Shown here: positions 1-6,962 of the stretch, piece after piece
Layout of the letters: each line of letters opens with the position of its first letter
Numbering within the stretch: the first letter of the stretch is position 1
Origin: a virus
Virus record (IMG/VR): IMGVR_UViG_3300021087_001011
Span: 1 to 40,178 of that record
Length of the DNA: 40,178 nt
Direction: 5' to 3' (one strand)
Notes under the pieces: generated by a model
What the model saw: the letters and a program-made list of their open reading frames with translations, nothing else
The model's database searches: none
Told to the model about the DNA's origin: nothing
Made by a program: the position numbers and the translations under genes

Positions 1-104
1 TCCAACACGCAAACGCTCGAGACAATGAGGCTAGAAGGCTAACGCCTAACAACACCTAGGGGATACTCCGCGTGCCCTCGTAAGTATCCCCGACCTAATA
101 ACTA
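1..104. other. GC-richer non-coding stretch with a 9-bp hairpin
   Basis: No ORF of useful length was found here. The stretch is visibly richer in G and C than the rest of the window. It contains a perfect 9-bp inverted repeat, GGGGATACT (59-67) with AGTATCCCC (83-91), around a 15-base loop. A smaller GGC/GCC pair lies at about 37-46. No run of T follows the hairpin, so it is not a standard intrinsic terminator. It may be the 3' part of a structured RNA that begins outside the window. I could not fit a tRNA cloverleaf. Confidence 0.35.
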
Positions 105-287
105 ATGGGCAAGAGGAGTACAAAGAAGAAGATGAAGATGATGAATAAGATGATATGTTTGAGTAGGATGTTCATAGGCAATATGCTAGAGGCATCTGTG
201 CTAGGCTTGGTGGTGACTGTAGCGTCCGTAGGACTACTGACCTTGTGTGGCGTATGCGAAGTGAACTGGAGTGTGTTTAGATGGTAG
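105..287 (+). CDS. small membrane protein, 60 aa
   Basis: Not recognised. The first 15 or so residues are rich in Lys and Met, and one hydrophobic helix follows at about residues 30-50. No good Shine-Dalgarno sequence is visible, and the start could be one of the later Met codons. The stop overlaps the start of the next small ORF (ATGGTAG). The same tight packing occurs across the rest of the window, which favours a real gene. Base composition is less AT-rich than neighbouring genes. Confidence 0.4.
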   Translation: MGKRSTKKKMKMMNKMICLSRMFIGNMLEASVLGLVVTVASVGLLTLCGVCEVNWSVFRW

Positions 288-391
288 ACTTTGTTGTAAT
301 ATGTATTATAATTCCTGTGGTATTAGGCGGAGCATGGGCCTACAGAGAAGAAATTATTTCTAAAATAAAAACTTTCCAAATAAAAAAATAA
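281..391 (+). CDS. single-pass membrane peptide, 36 aa
   Basis: The peptide starts MVDFVVICIIIPVVLGG and ends in a Lys-rich tail. Residues 2-20 form one transmembrane helix. Its start overlaps the stop of the preceding gene by 7 bases, suggesting translational coupling. It belongs to a class of tiny one-helix proteins that recurs throughout this window (655-1005, 5643, 9574, 13265-15584, 16147). Function unknown. Existence is inferred from packing and hydrophobicity only. Confidence 0.4.
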   Translation: MVDFVVICIIIPVVLGGAWAYREEIISKIKTFQIKK

Positions 392-568
392 AAAATATTT
401 TTTGTCGGGGCGTCGGCATACAAATATAATTTCATAAAAGCGTTTTACAAACAGCTATAGGTGGAAAATCACCACCTTGAAAAGAAAAGTACTTTATATA
501 ATATTTTCGTAATTTAAAAAACACCATTGTAGAACCATTTCTGCACTGTACTGTACTATAAAGCAACC

Positions 569-603
569 ATGGGTATAGTGTAAGTACCCATTTCAAATTT
601 TTT
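569..603 (+). terminator. probable intrinsic terminator
   Basis: ATGGGTA (569-575) pairs perfectly with TACCCAT (585-591) around a 9-base loop. A few bases later comes a T run (598-603). It lies between the small ORFs ending at 391 and the next promoter, where a terminator would be useful. Confidence 0.5.
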
Positions 604-630
604 GACTACAATTTTTTATGGTTGTAATAC
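602..630 (+). promoter_or_regulatory. sigma70-like promoter for the 655-2394 gene group
   Basis: TTGACT (602-607), a 17-base spacer, then TAATAC (625-630). The first ATG is 24 bases downstream at 655. A late-type CTAAATAT box (643-650) lies between, so the group may be driven by two promoters. Confidence 0.45.
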
Positions 631-642
631 CCTTTTCACCCA

Positions 643-650
643 CTAAATAT
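643..650 (+). promoter_or_regulatory. possible late promoter (CTAAATAT)
   Basis: Resembles the T4 late -10 box TATAAATA and sits 4 bases before the ATG at 655. The motif is short and the DNA AT-rich, so this is one of the weaker members of the late set. Confidence 0.25.
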
Positions 651-654
651 TACT

Positions 655-744
655 ATGCTAGTAGACATTATAGTATATGGCATCTTGTTTGTATTACCTG
701 TTATAATAATGATATGGATATGGTACGAGATGTTTAAGTCATGA
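655..744 (+). CDS. single-pass membrane peptide, 29 aa
   Basis: Starts MLVDIIVYGILFVLPVI and is almost wholly hydrophobic apart from a short charged C-terminus. Its TGA stop overlaps the next ATG (ATGA), indicating coupled translation. It is the first gene after the promoter at 602-630. Function unknown; small phage membrane peptides can modify the host envelope, but nothing here shows that. Confidence 0.45.
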   Translation: MLVDIIVYGILFVLPVIIMIWIWYEMFKS

Positions 745-878
745 AAATCATTCGTTGGATCATTATGCCCATATTCTATGTGTCTGCGTTTCCTATATGT
801 TGTGTTATAGCACTAATGGATTATAACAACGGTCGTGGGTTCAAAGTTAACCTCAGACAAGCAATGGGTAAGAGCTAA
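741..878 (+). CDS. membrane peptide, 45 aa
   Basis: Starts MKIIRWIIMPIFYVS. A positively charged N-terminus is followed by one helix (about residues 6-26) and a polar tail. It is coupled to the preceding peptide by an ATGA overlap. Function unknown. Confidence 0.45.
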   Translation: MKIIRWIIMPIFYVSAFPICCVIALMDYNNGRGFKVNLRQAMGKS

Positions 879-879
879 T

Positions 880-1005
880 ATGGATAATAAAGACATACAG
901 TACTGGGAAAAGGTCAGTGTTTGGTCTTTACGCTTTATTATAGCTGTAGGAGTTCTAATAGTCTATCTTGTAATATCAGGGCATATAGATAAGTTAATAT
1001 CCTAA
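880..1005 (+). CDS. membrane peptide, 41 aa
   Basis: Starts MDNKDIQYWEKVSVW with one helix at about residues 17-34. It begins one base after the stop of the preceding peptide. Third in a row of one-helix peptides; function unknown. Confidence 0.45.
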   Translation: MDNKDIQYWEKVSVWSLRFIIAVGVLIVYLVISGHIDKLIS

Positions 1006-1041
1006 GGTTGCATACTCACTTCTAAAATTCAAACCTACCTA

Positions 1042-1236
1042 ATGCTTTTAAATAGTAGTATGATCTTTAAAATTGCTACACTCCTTAATTCAATATGCTT
1101 AATATTAATCCTATTCATTTTAGCAAAACAATATGGAGATATGGCGACCTTATGGGATATGGTTACTGAGATTGATATAATGTTTAAGGATATTATAGAA
1201 GCAATTACTAATAAAAGAGCTGGGACAAACGTATGA
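1042..1236 (+). CDS. small membrane protein, 64 aa
   Basis: One strong hydrophobic helix (about residues 8-28), then a polar, partly amphipathic C-terminal half. The TGA stop overlaps the ATG of the downstream oxygenase, which supports this strand over the hydrophobic ORF on the opposite strand (1035-1259). No clear ribosome-binding site. Function unknown. Confidence 0.5.
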   Translation: MLLNSSMIFKIATLLNSICLILILFILAKQYGDMATLWDMVTEIDIMFKDIIEAITNKRAGTNV

Positions 1237-1886
1237 CTATGCAAAGTGTAGGACTGCACTCAGACAGTAAAGATTTACCTAAGCGTCAACTCAATTTAGA
1301 TTTATGGTTTCCAACGCCTATATACTGGATAGATGTTCCTGATGCTCAAACTCTTAATAAAGACTTACAAGGACACATATTAGATTGGCAAAGTAAAGAT
1401 CCTGGTATTAGCGTAACTAATCAAGGAGGGTGGCATAGTACAACTGATATGCATACTAAAGAATGGGCAGATCCTTTATTGTTAGAACTTCAAGCTATGC
1501 AAGTAAAAGTAATTGAAAATGAACAATGGACACAACCTACAAAGATAGGTAATATGTGGGCAAACGTTAATAAAACTGATGCTAGTAATAAAAAGCATTG
1601 TCACGCAAATGCATCATGGAGTGGTGTGTACTATGTTAAAGTTCCTACAGAAGTAAACAAAAACTGTGGCTTTCTTCACTTAAACGATCCAAGAGATAGA
1701 GCGGCAATGATAAGACCTGATCAAAAACCAGTAGCAGATATAGATCCAAGGTTGTGGCACCAAGCAAACTATATGCCAAAAGAAGGAAGACTGTTAATGT
1801 TTCCAGCATGGTTAGAACACTTTGTTGGAGTCAATGAAACTCAAGAACCACGAATAAGCGTATCATTCAATTTCGTATATGTCTAA
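1233..1886 (+). CDS. 2OG-Fe(II) oxygenase (TIGR02466-like), 217 aa
   Basis: Resembles the TIGR02466 group of phage and marine bacterial 2-oxoglutarate/Fe(II) dioxygenases, which are double-stranded beta-helix enzymes. The early signature LWFPTPIYW is at 24-32. The core reads KHCHANASWSGVYYV (121-135), with H122/H124 as likely metal ligands. The distal His is H196 in the context MFPAWLEHFVG. R207 in RISVSFNF probably binds the 2OG carboxylate. Substrate is unknown; the family hydroxylates proteins, small molecules or nucleobases. The start overlaps the preceding gene (ATGA), and the stop overlaps the next start by 8 bases. One of four oxygenase-like genes in this window. Confidence 0.75.
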   Translation: MTMQSVGLHSDSKDLPKRQLNLDLWFPTPIYWIDVPDAQTLNKDLQGHILDWQSKDPGISVTNQGGWHSTTDMHTKEWADPLLLELQAMQVKVIENEQWTQPTKIGNMWANVNKTDASNKKHCHANASWSGVYYVKVPTEVNKNCGFLHLNDPRDRAAMIRPDQKPVADIDPRLWHQANYMPKEGRLLMFPAWLEHFVGVNETQEPRISVSFNFVYV

Positions 1887-2394
1887 AACAAAACGTAAAA
1901 AGCGTAGAAGTTATTATATAGGACGTAGTGTAGGACTACCAAGTCACCCAGTTATAACAACTCGTTCATATAATGATCGTGATGATGAAGAGTTTAGTAG
2001 AGGCGAAGAATGGCTTGTCTTAGGATTAGGTTTATGTGTTTGGGGAATATATTGGGGAATAGTTAACGTAATAGATAGATTTACCTTTGAATTAATGCCA
2101 TGGTATATAGAACCATTTACAGCATTTCCATTAGTAGGTGTATTAGCTATGATAGAATTGTATGGACAAAACCCTTTGCATTGGTGGCCGTTAGTGTGGG
2201 GAACAAAAATCAAAATGAAACACTGGCACGATGATCCAATGGTTAAGCTAAAAAATTCAGTTCATCATTTAATAGATGTAGATGAAATGATTCAAAAGCT
2301 AGGTGGTCCTATTAATGTTCATCAAATAGATCCTGATACATTAAAGTTCAGACGTAAAAAGGATATAACAATATACTTGTTATTCACCAAATAA
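1879..2394 (+). CDS. membrane protein, unknown, 171 aa
   Basis: A very basic N-terminus (MSKTKRKKRRSYYIG) is followed by two hydrophobic helices at about residues 44-65 and 78-95, then a polar C-terminal half. No family recognised. It overlaps the oxygenase by 8 bases, so the two are probably co-translated, but a functional link is not shown. Confidence 0.6.
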   Translation: MSKTKRKKRRSYYIGRSVGLPSHPVITTRSYNDRDDEEFSRGEEWLVLGLGLCVWGIYWGIVNVIDRFTFELMPWYIEPFTAFPLVGVLAMIELYGQNPLHWWPLVWGTKIKMKHWHDDPMVKLKNSVHHLIDVDEMIQKLGGPINVHQIDPDTLKFRRKKDITIYLLFTK

Positions 2395-2586
2395 TCTCAA
2401 TTGTGTTGAAAAGATGACCAAGTAGCTCCGGAATAAGCTCCGACCTTTTAGCACCCCGAGCGGGCACTTGGTGACCAAAAAACCTACGATCCTAAGAAAC
2501 CGAGTGGACCTAAGAGACCTAACGAAATGGGTTACCAATTAACAAAACTAGTAGTGTAAAGCAGGTTGCAAATACTAATAATTCAA
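2395..2586. ncRNA. structured non-coding RNA candidate
   Basis: No ORF. This is a GC-richer island between convergent gene groups. ACCAAGT (2417-2423) pairs with ACTTGGT (2466-2472) to close a domain. That domain holds two copies of AGCTCCG (2424-2430 and 2436-2442), either of which could pair with GAGC (2458-2461), and a CCC/GGG stem. Downstream, CCTAAGA is repeated (at about 2492 and 2510). Strand cannot be decided. It does not fit a tRNA: no T-arm consensus and no anticodon arm. It could be a phage ncRNA or a terminator region. Confidence 0.3.
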
Positions 2587-3231
2587 TCATTTTTTTAAGG
2601 GTTTTTCTAGGAAGTATTCAAAATTTTGAGTTTCTTTATTAACTTGAATTTCTTTAGCACCGTTCCTTAAATGAAACTTACGTGCCATATCTGTTAATGG
2701 AGATAAGGTTACTAGTCTATTCAAGTGGTGTGATTTTTTAATTAACTTGAATACTTCTTTAACTATTCGTTTACCACCACCTTTTTTCTTTGACCATACA
2801 GTATAAGCTATTGCAACATTACCACCTATCCCTGCTCTGTGGATACCTTGGTTGTATGCATCTATACTAAACGACTCTAATTCTTTTACAGTTTTAGGAA
2901 TGTGATTAGTAAAAGCAAAACACATAACAGCTACAAGTTCTCCTTTATCATCATTTAATCCATATATTTTTCTACCATATGATGTTCTAAATTTATTATC
3001 TAACTCTGGTCTAACTGGATCTTCAAAAGTGTTTACGTGATCTAATTCTATTACTTCAGATTCCTTTAACCAATCAAAAAAGTTTTCAACTTGTTTCTCT
3101 AGTTTGGAACCTTTGTATGCTTTTTTAATTTTGTGTTCTGCTTCGTCATATGCTTTTTTAACTTTTGTAATATCAACACCATTGATATCATCTACGACTT
3201 TCTTTATGCTTTTTTTAATTTTTGTGTACAT
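2587..3231 (-). CDS. GNAT-like acetyltransferase fold protein, 214 aa
   Basis: The N-terminal third is a Lys-rich, probably coiled helix. The C-terminal part reads as a GNAT core: AIAYTVWSKKKGGGKRIVKE (about 141-160) resembles the beta4 strand plus the acetyl-CoA pyrophosphate loop (Q/RxxGxG/A). It ends with LTDMARKFHLRNGAKEI, like the terminal GNAT motif. Target unknown. It follows the nitrilase gene directly, with TAATAATG at the junction, so the two are probably co-expressed. GNAT assignment is by pattern only. Confidence 0.5.
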   Translation of the reverse strand: MYTKIKKSIKKVVDDINGVDITKVKKAYDEAEHKIKKAYKGSKLEKQVENFFDWLKESEVIELDHVNTFEDPVRPELDNKFRTSYGRKIYGLNDDKGELVAVMCFAFTNHIPKTVKELESFSIDAYNQGIHRAGIGGNVAIAYTVWSKKKGGGKRIVKEVFKLIKKSHHLNRLVTLSPLTDMARKFHLRNGAKEIQVNKETQNFEYFLEKPLKK

Positions 3232-3233
3232 TA

Positions 3234-4103
3234 TTAAATTGGAGTTATTACAGGATCCAAATAGTTTTGAGTTTTGTTTTTTGTTGTTCCTTTTACAAAA
3301 TCAAAATAAAAATGTTGTGTTCCTACTCTTGGAACTTTTACTAATTGTTCTTTATGCCATACGCCCGACGGGCTTGAAGTTGGTCCTGTAAATGATTCAT
3401 CTCCGTGCATAGTAATAGAATTGTCTACACTAATGAGTGGCATATCTGCGGCATAAGACATCATATGAAGACATCCTGTATGAAATTTGTCGTGTACTTC
3501 ATCTTCTATAGGATCTAATCCTCTTGCACCATTTGAAGAATGAATTAAAATATCTGCTTCTAGTTCATATGCTTGTCTACCAATATTTTCTCTGCCAAGC
3601 CACCAAGAACCCCAAAGGTCATTACATAACATACCTACAACTTTAACATCCATACTAGGACGACCATCTTCTCTAATTGGATCAGGTAAATGTATTAAAG
3701 GTGTATAGTGTCCAGGTACAACAGCGTCCCAGGCAATTACATATTGTTTACATACTGTACCAATTAATGATCCAGTCTGATCATAATATCTTTGTTGGTT
3801 TCTTTTAAGTGAGCCTGTTCTTTCTTCTTCTTTCCACAATGTACCAAGTACAAGTCCTATACCATTATTACCAGCATATTTTTCTACGTCGCTTAACGCA
3901 TTGTCTATATCTTTAAATGTTCTGCCTTCCCAAGTTTCCCATTCTGGAAAATAACCTGTAAGGGCACCTTCGGGTGTAATTAAATAATCACACTTATTTT
4001 TAATAGCCCAATCAATACTTTTTTTGATTGTTTCGACGTTACGTTCCAAATCGCGAGTTACAGGTATCTGTGCACCAGCGAATCTCATCGTAGCTTCGCT
4101 CAT
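3234..4103 (-). CDS. carbon-nitrogen hydrolase (nitrilase/amidase family), 289 aa
   Basis: Belongs to the nitrilase superfamily, which hydrolyses amides or nitriles through a Glu-Lys-Cys triad. All three residues are visible: E45 in TPEGALTGY, K119 in CKQYVIAWD and C160 in GMLCNDLWG. Length fits the one-domain members (about 260-300 aa). A strong AAAGGAG sits before the ATG. The substrate cannot be told; candidates are small aliphatic amides or omega-amides. It would release ammonium or a carboxylate in the cytoplasm. It is coupled with the GNAT-like gene. Unusual cargo for a phage. Confidence 0.8.
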   Translation of the reverse strand: MSEATMRFAGAQIPVTRDLERNVETIKKSIDWAIKNKCDYLITPEGALTGYFPEWETWEGRTFKDIDNALSDVEKYAGNNGIGLVLGTLWKEEERTGSLKRNQQRYYDQTGSLIGTVCKQYVIAWDAVVPGHYTPLIHLPDPIREDGRPSMDVKVVGMLCNDLWGSWWLGRENIGRQAYELEADILIHSSNGARGLDPIEDEVHDKFHTGCLHMMSYAADMPLISVDNSITMHGDESFTGPTSSPSGVWHKEQLVKVPRVGTQHFYFDFVKGTTKNKTQNYLDPVITPI

Positions 4104-4130
4104 AGAACTCCTTTTATTTTTAACTCTTTT

Positions 4131-4553
4131 TTACTGAGTTGCAACCGGACAGTTCGGATTTGCAATTGCGTCTTCTAAAGCTGAAGCACTAGCATCTAGT
4201 TCTGTTTGTAGATCTGTAACTGTAAGTGTTAGTTCTACATTAGCTAGTTCTAGTTCTGCTCTTTTAGTATCGGAGTCATTCAATTCCAGCATAGCTGTTG
4301 TTGAATCTGTTTCCCATCCTGCTATTGCATTATTCAAACCATCAATTGTATCATCACGAACTGCTATTTCATTTGCAGAAGCTTCTAATGTAGTTTCCAA
4401 CGTTGAGATATCATTAGTTAGTGAATCAATTTCTGCTTGTAAGTTTGTTTTATCTTTAGAGTTGTTTGATACAATAATTAACAAAGCAACAACAAGAATA
4501 AAATACATCCAACCAGCAGGTTTTCCTAGTCCATTTTTTATTTTGTCTATCAT
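4131..4553 (-). CDS. membrane-anchored coiled-coil protein, 140 aa
   Basis: With the ATG at 4553 it reads MIDKIKNGLGKPAGWMYF, then one transmembrane helix (about 15-32), then about 80 residues of coiled coil rich in Leu, Glu, Asp, Ala and Thr. It ends in a Cys-containing tail. A longer reading begins at TTG (4640), but a near-perfect promoter (4560-4588) sits just before the 4553 ATG, which decides the start. Architecture resembles spanin or anchor proteins, but no lysis partner is visible. Function unknown. Confidence 0.6.
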   Translation of the reverse strand: MIDKIKNGLGKPAGWMYFILVVALLIIVSNNSKDKTNLQAEIDSLTNDISTLETTLEASANEIAVRDDTIDGLNNAIAGWETDSTTAMLELNDSDTKRAELELANVELTLTVTDLQTELDASASALEDAIANPNCPVATQ

Positions 4554-4559
4554 AGTAGT

Positions 4560-4588
4560 AGTATATATTTTTAAGTAAAGGTTGTCAA
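4560..4588 (-). promoter_or_regulatory. sigma70 promoter, leaderless arrangement
   Basis: On the minus strand: TTGACA (4583-4588), 17-base spacer, TATACT (4560-4565), then 6 bases to the ATG at 4553. The predicted transcript start falls at or next to the A of ATG. Confidence 0.75.
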
Positions 4589-4633
4589 TGATGCTTTTGG
4601 TTTTATTATTTGGTAGATTGCCAAAATAATACA

Positions 4634-4662
4634 TTGACAATTCAGTATATTTCTAATATATT
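4634..4662 (+). promoter_or_regulatory. sigma70 promoter, leaderless arrangement
   Basis: TTGACA (4634-4639), 17-base spacer, TATATT (4657-4662), then 6 bases to the ATG at 4669. It is divergent from the promoter at 4560-4588 and has the same geometry. Confidence 0.75.
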
Positions 4663-4668
4663 ATAGAT

Positions 4669-4962
4669 ATGTCACATGATACAGACGACCATCAAAGAGG
4701 ATTGGACGCAAGTTTTGAAGATGAAGTTACTTCATTAAGAACTGTTACTATTCCTTTAAAAGAATACGATAAGTTAAGAGAAAGACACCATTATATCACA
4801 GACAAATCTTTAATTGCTATTATAGATAAAATTGAAGAACTAGTTAGAGCTATGATAAAAATGAGGATACAGGATAAAGGTTTAAATGCTGTTGTAGATA
4901 AAACTGAAGAACTAGTAAGAGCATTAAGAAAACATATCGTAAGAACAGATATTGAAACTTAA
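4669..4962 (+). CDS. hypothetical protein with internal repeat, 97 aa
   Basis: Soluble, charged and probably helical. Two similar segments occur in tandem, at about 46-63 (IAIIDKIEELVRAMIKMR) and 72-89 (NAVVDKTEELVRALRKHI), so it looks like an internal duplication. No family recognised. The promoter just upstream implies a leaderless early transcript. Confidence 0.6.
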   Translation: MSHDTDDHQRGLDASFEDEVTSLRTVTIPLKEYDKLRERHHYITDKSLIAIIDKIEELVRAMIKMRIQDKGLNAVVDKTEELVRALRKHIVRTDIET

Positions 4963-5061
4963 TTAGTTTTTATTAAAAATACTCTTAACAATTTTACGCA
5001 TCTTTTTTATATATTGGTGGAATTCTTTCTTTAATTCCCCCATAAACGTTTTCTTTTTCAT
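4963..5061 (-). CDS. small basic peptide, 32 aa
   Basis: Starts MKKKTFMGELKKEFHQY and is Lys-rich and helical, with no membrane segment. AAAGGGG lies about 5 bases upstream of the ATG. Its stop abuts the stop of the convergent gene ending at 4962. Function unknown. Short length makes this a tentative call. Confidence 0.35.
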   Translation of the reverse strand: MKKKTFMGELKKEFHQYIKKMRKIVKSIFNKN

Positions 5062-5092
5062 AAACACCCCTTTTGACACCTATTATTTAAGG

Positions 5093-5121
5093 TTGTTCAA
5101 TAGTAAGTTATATGCTATATT
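5093..5121 (+). promoter_or_regulatory. possible sigma70-like promoter
   Basis: TTGTTC (5093-5098), 17-base spacer, TATATT (5116-5121). The -35 is weak. It could drive the lipoprotein gene starting at 5193 with a leader of about 65 bases. Confidence 0.3.
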
Positions 5122-5145
5122 ATGAATTAACTATAGTGTTAATGG

Positions 5146-5153
5146 ATAAATAC
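5146..5153 (+). promoter_or_regulatory. late-type promoter box (ATAAATAC)
   Basis: GGATAAATACTC matches the T4 late -10 core and lies 39 bases before the lipoprotein ATG at 5193. Confidence 0.4.
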
Positions 5154-5192
5154 TCTGTAAATGAATATATGCCGTTATTAAATAATATAACT

Positions 5193-5630
5193 ATGAAACG
5201 TTTAATAGGAATAATATTATCAATAGTGTTACTAAATGGTTGTGCTCAACTTCCGTTAGTCTCTACTCTTGAAGGAACTCTATCAGTTAATGGTGCAATC
5301 GCAGGTGTAACTGGAAAATACGAAACACAGGCGGTAAGTGCTGTAGTTAATATGGCATCTCACAAGTCCTCTGGCAAAACAGTAGGTCAACATTTATACG
5401 TTCTTGCATCTAACAAATATACCAAAAAAACTTTGGAAAACAACTTTCCTGATCAAGATTTAAGTATCGATGGTTATTGGAAAGGCTTAGATTCTCCTAA
5501 AATTAATACAATCAAATCAACTATTAAAAAACCTATAGTCCTAGTTAAAAGTACTTTCAATATGCCAGGAGTAAATTTTAGAGCATTAACAGATCCATTA
5601 CCGAGCTTCTACGATAAACCTACCAATTAA
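5193..5630 (+). CDS. lipoprotein, 145 aa
   Basis: From the ATG at 5193 the protein begins MKRLIGIILSIVLLNGCAQL. This is a lipoprotein signal with lipobox LNGC and the lipidated Cys at residue 17. An upstream in-frame ATG (5112) would place 27 non-signal residues ahead of it and is rejected. The mature part is polar with no family I recognise. Phage lipoproteins often act in the host envelope, for example in superinfection exclusion or lysis, but nothing here distinguishes these. A late-type promoter box lies at 5146-5153. Confidence 0.7.
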   Translation: MKRLIGIILSIVLLNGCAQLPLVSTLEGTLSVNGAIAGVTGKYETQAVSAVVNMASHKSSGKTVGQHLYVLASNKYTKKTLENNFPDQDLSIDGYWKGLDSPKINTIKSTIKKPIVLVKSTFNMPGVNFRALTDPLPSFYDKPTN

Positions 5631-5642
5631 ATAACAATCTAA

Positions 5643-5747
5643 ATGAAATTTAATTTTAAACCATCAGAAAATATCACGCACTGGTTAATTTATTATGTTG
5701 CCGTAATGTTAGGCTTCATAATTGTTGTACCTATGCTTGTCAAATAA
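5643..5747 (+). CDS. single-pass membrane peptide, 34 aa
   Basis: Starts MKFNFKPSENITHWLIYY, then one helix at about residues 14-32. It ends directly against the ATG of the next gene (TAAATG). Function unknown. Confidence 0.45.
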   Translation: MKFNFKPSENITHWLIYYVAVMLGFIIVVPMLVK

Positions 5748-6062
5748 ATGTATAAAATTTTAATACTTGCTTACCTTATAGGACAATCTCCTATAGAAAC
5801 ACAACAAACGTTTCAAATGCAACAAACATATGATACTATGGAAGCCTGCAAAACAGAATTACTTAAAACGGATCCTGATCGTAAAACATATGACGTATTA
5901 TGGGAGTTTGTAAATGATATGAACTTTCAATGGGATTGGTTAGTAGCAGGTTGTAAAAATGATTCCACTGGCGAAGAATTTCAAATTGAACCGTCATATC
6001 CTAAAGGTAAACCTTTTGAATTAGAAGGTATTGATATTCAAAAGAATTTTGATAATATTTAA
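5748..6062 (+). CDS. exported or membrane-anchored protein, 104 aa
   Basis: A short hydrophobic N-terminus (MYKILILAYLIGQSP) may be a signal or anchor. The body has two Cys, in TMEACKTELL and VAGCKND. The first resembles the LxxCxxxK element of the exported paralogues at 6434 and 6963. Function unknown. The 3' end overlaps the convergent thioredoxin-like gene by 4 bases with no terminator between. Confidence 0.55.
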   Translation: MYKILILAYLIGQSPIETQQTFQMQQTYDTMEACKTELLKTDPDRKTYDVLWEFVNDMNFQWDWLVAGCKNDSTGEEFQIEPSYPKGKPFELEGIDIQKNFDNI

Positions 6063-6427
6063 TTCTTAATGGAACTGTCGTGGGTGAATATAGCTTCTAC
6101 TCTTCTATAAAATCTTTCTTTATTACTATAACCTACAAGTCTAACTAATTCTTTTCTACCATTCCATACAATAAATGTTGGTGTTCCTCTAATAACTTTA
6201 ATTCGTCCTTCAGCATATGCTTCTTGAAACCATTGAGGTTGATCATATACACTAATAATTTTTAATGGTAATTTTTTAGCTATTTCTGAATCGTTATAGT
6301 CTACTGCTACTTCTTCTATAAATTTTTGACAAATACCACATTTAGGATTGTGTGCCATTAATAATTCTAATGCGTATGCCGGGAAGGCAAATAATATAAA
6401 AAATAAAGTTAATAATAATTTACGCAT
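6059..6427 (-). CDS. exported thioredoxin-like protein, 122 aa
   Basis: A cleavable-looking signal peptide (residues 1-19, ending in AYA) is followed by a short thioredoxin-like domain. It has a CGIC redox motif (C30, C33) in the context NPKCGICQKFIEE and a probable cis-Pro at P83 (RGTPTFIV). It should act in the periplasm as a thiol oxidoreductase, or be carried to the envelope during infection. The CGIC dipeptide differs from CGPC of thioredoxin and CPHC of DsbA. It ends a probable late operon (7743 down to 6059) after two Cys-containing exported proteins, which are candidate substrates. Confidence 0.75.
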   Translation of the reverse strand: MRKLLLTLFFILFAFPAYALELLMAHNPKCGICQKFIEEVAVDYNDSEIAKKLPLKIISVYDQPQWFQEAYAEGRIKVIRGTPTFIVWNGRKELVRLVGYSNKERFYRRVEAIFTHDSSIKN

Positions 6428-6433
6428 GAGATC

Positions 6434-6961
6434 TTATTCCCAGGATTTTTTTTCTCGATATGCTTCTTCGTGTCGTCCTAGTATGTCAAGTATTTCCCAA
6501 CTGCCGTCTTCTTTAATTCTAACTTTAGCGTTTACTTTATCACAAGTCATAGTGAATACAGTAGAGCCAGGATACATTTTATTTCTTTTCTCTGGATCTC
6601 TATAATCTCTTTCTGCCATTCTTTTATTCTTCAAGCAATCCATTAAGTCTTCAGATGCTCTATGATCTACTAGTACTCTAGATCCATCTTCAGCAATAGC
6701 AAAAATACATACTGCAAATACAACGCCATTTTCCGGTGTAGAGTCTGATTGTGCGTGTTCCTCAATCATAATTTTTTCGACTTTTGCGTGTTTATGATCT
6801 AACCATGTACCTTTTTCGTGCTCATGTCCTTGTTCGTCATCATGTGTATGTCCTGGTTTCTCAATGCAAGTACCATGACCACCATCACCACAACCTGTAC
6901 ATTCTGCGTATGCTACTGAGCTAAACATTAAAAATAATATTGTTAATAAAAACTTTTTCAT
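6434..6961 (-). CDS. exported His-rich protein, 175 aa
   Basis: The ATG at 6961 is preferred: AGGAGG lies 11 bases upstream, inside the end of the previous gene, and the product starts with a clean signal peptide (MKKFLLTILFLMFSSVAYA). The mature N-terminus has Cys pairs and many His (TGCGDGGHGTC, HTHDDEQGHEHE), suggesting metal binding. The C-terminal half aligns by eye with the neighbour at 6963-7298: LMDCLKNKRMAERD and VFTMTC match LSACMKSKRIAQRE and VVFTCK. The two look like paralogues. Function unknown. Confidence 0.65.
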   Translation of the reverse strand: MKKFLLTILFLMFSSVAYAECTGCGDGGHGTCIEKPGHTHDDEQGHEHEKGTWLDHKHAKVEKIMIEEHAQSDSTPENGVVFAVCIFAIAEDGSRVLVDHRASEDLMDCLKNKRMAERDYRDPEKRNKMYPGSTVFTMTCDKVNAKVRIKEDGSWEILDILGRHEEAYREKKSWE

Positions 6962-6962
6962 A

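Larger units (their letters stand above)
392..654. other. intergenic region with hairpins, terminator and promoter
   Basis: No credible ORF. It contains a 6-bp hairpin, AGGTGG (459-464) with CCACCT (472-477), a terminator-like hairpin at 569-603, and a sigma70-like promoter at 602-630. The stretch between 480 and 560 shows nothing else I can name. Confidence 0.5.

Noticed and set aside
59-91. Intrinsic terminator at the window start
   Set aside because: The stem is good but the loop is 15 bases and no T run follows.
1035-1259. 74-aa hydrophobic ORF on the minus strand
   Set aside because: It mirrors the 64-aa membrane ORF on the plus strand, which is coupled by ATGA to the oxygenase and lies in a same-strand gene group.
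2411-2480. tRNA-like region
   Set aside because: It has a 7-bp closing stem but no T-arm consensus, no 5-bp anticodon arm and no acceptor end. Kept only as a structured-RNA candidate.
5073-5078. TTGACA as a -35 box for the lipoprotein gene
   Set aside because: No acceptable -10 box lies 16-18 bases downstream.
6348-6605. 85-aa ORF on the plus strand
   Set aside because: It runs antisense to two signal-peptide genes and has no start signal or plausible protein features.
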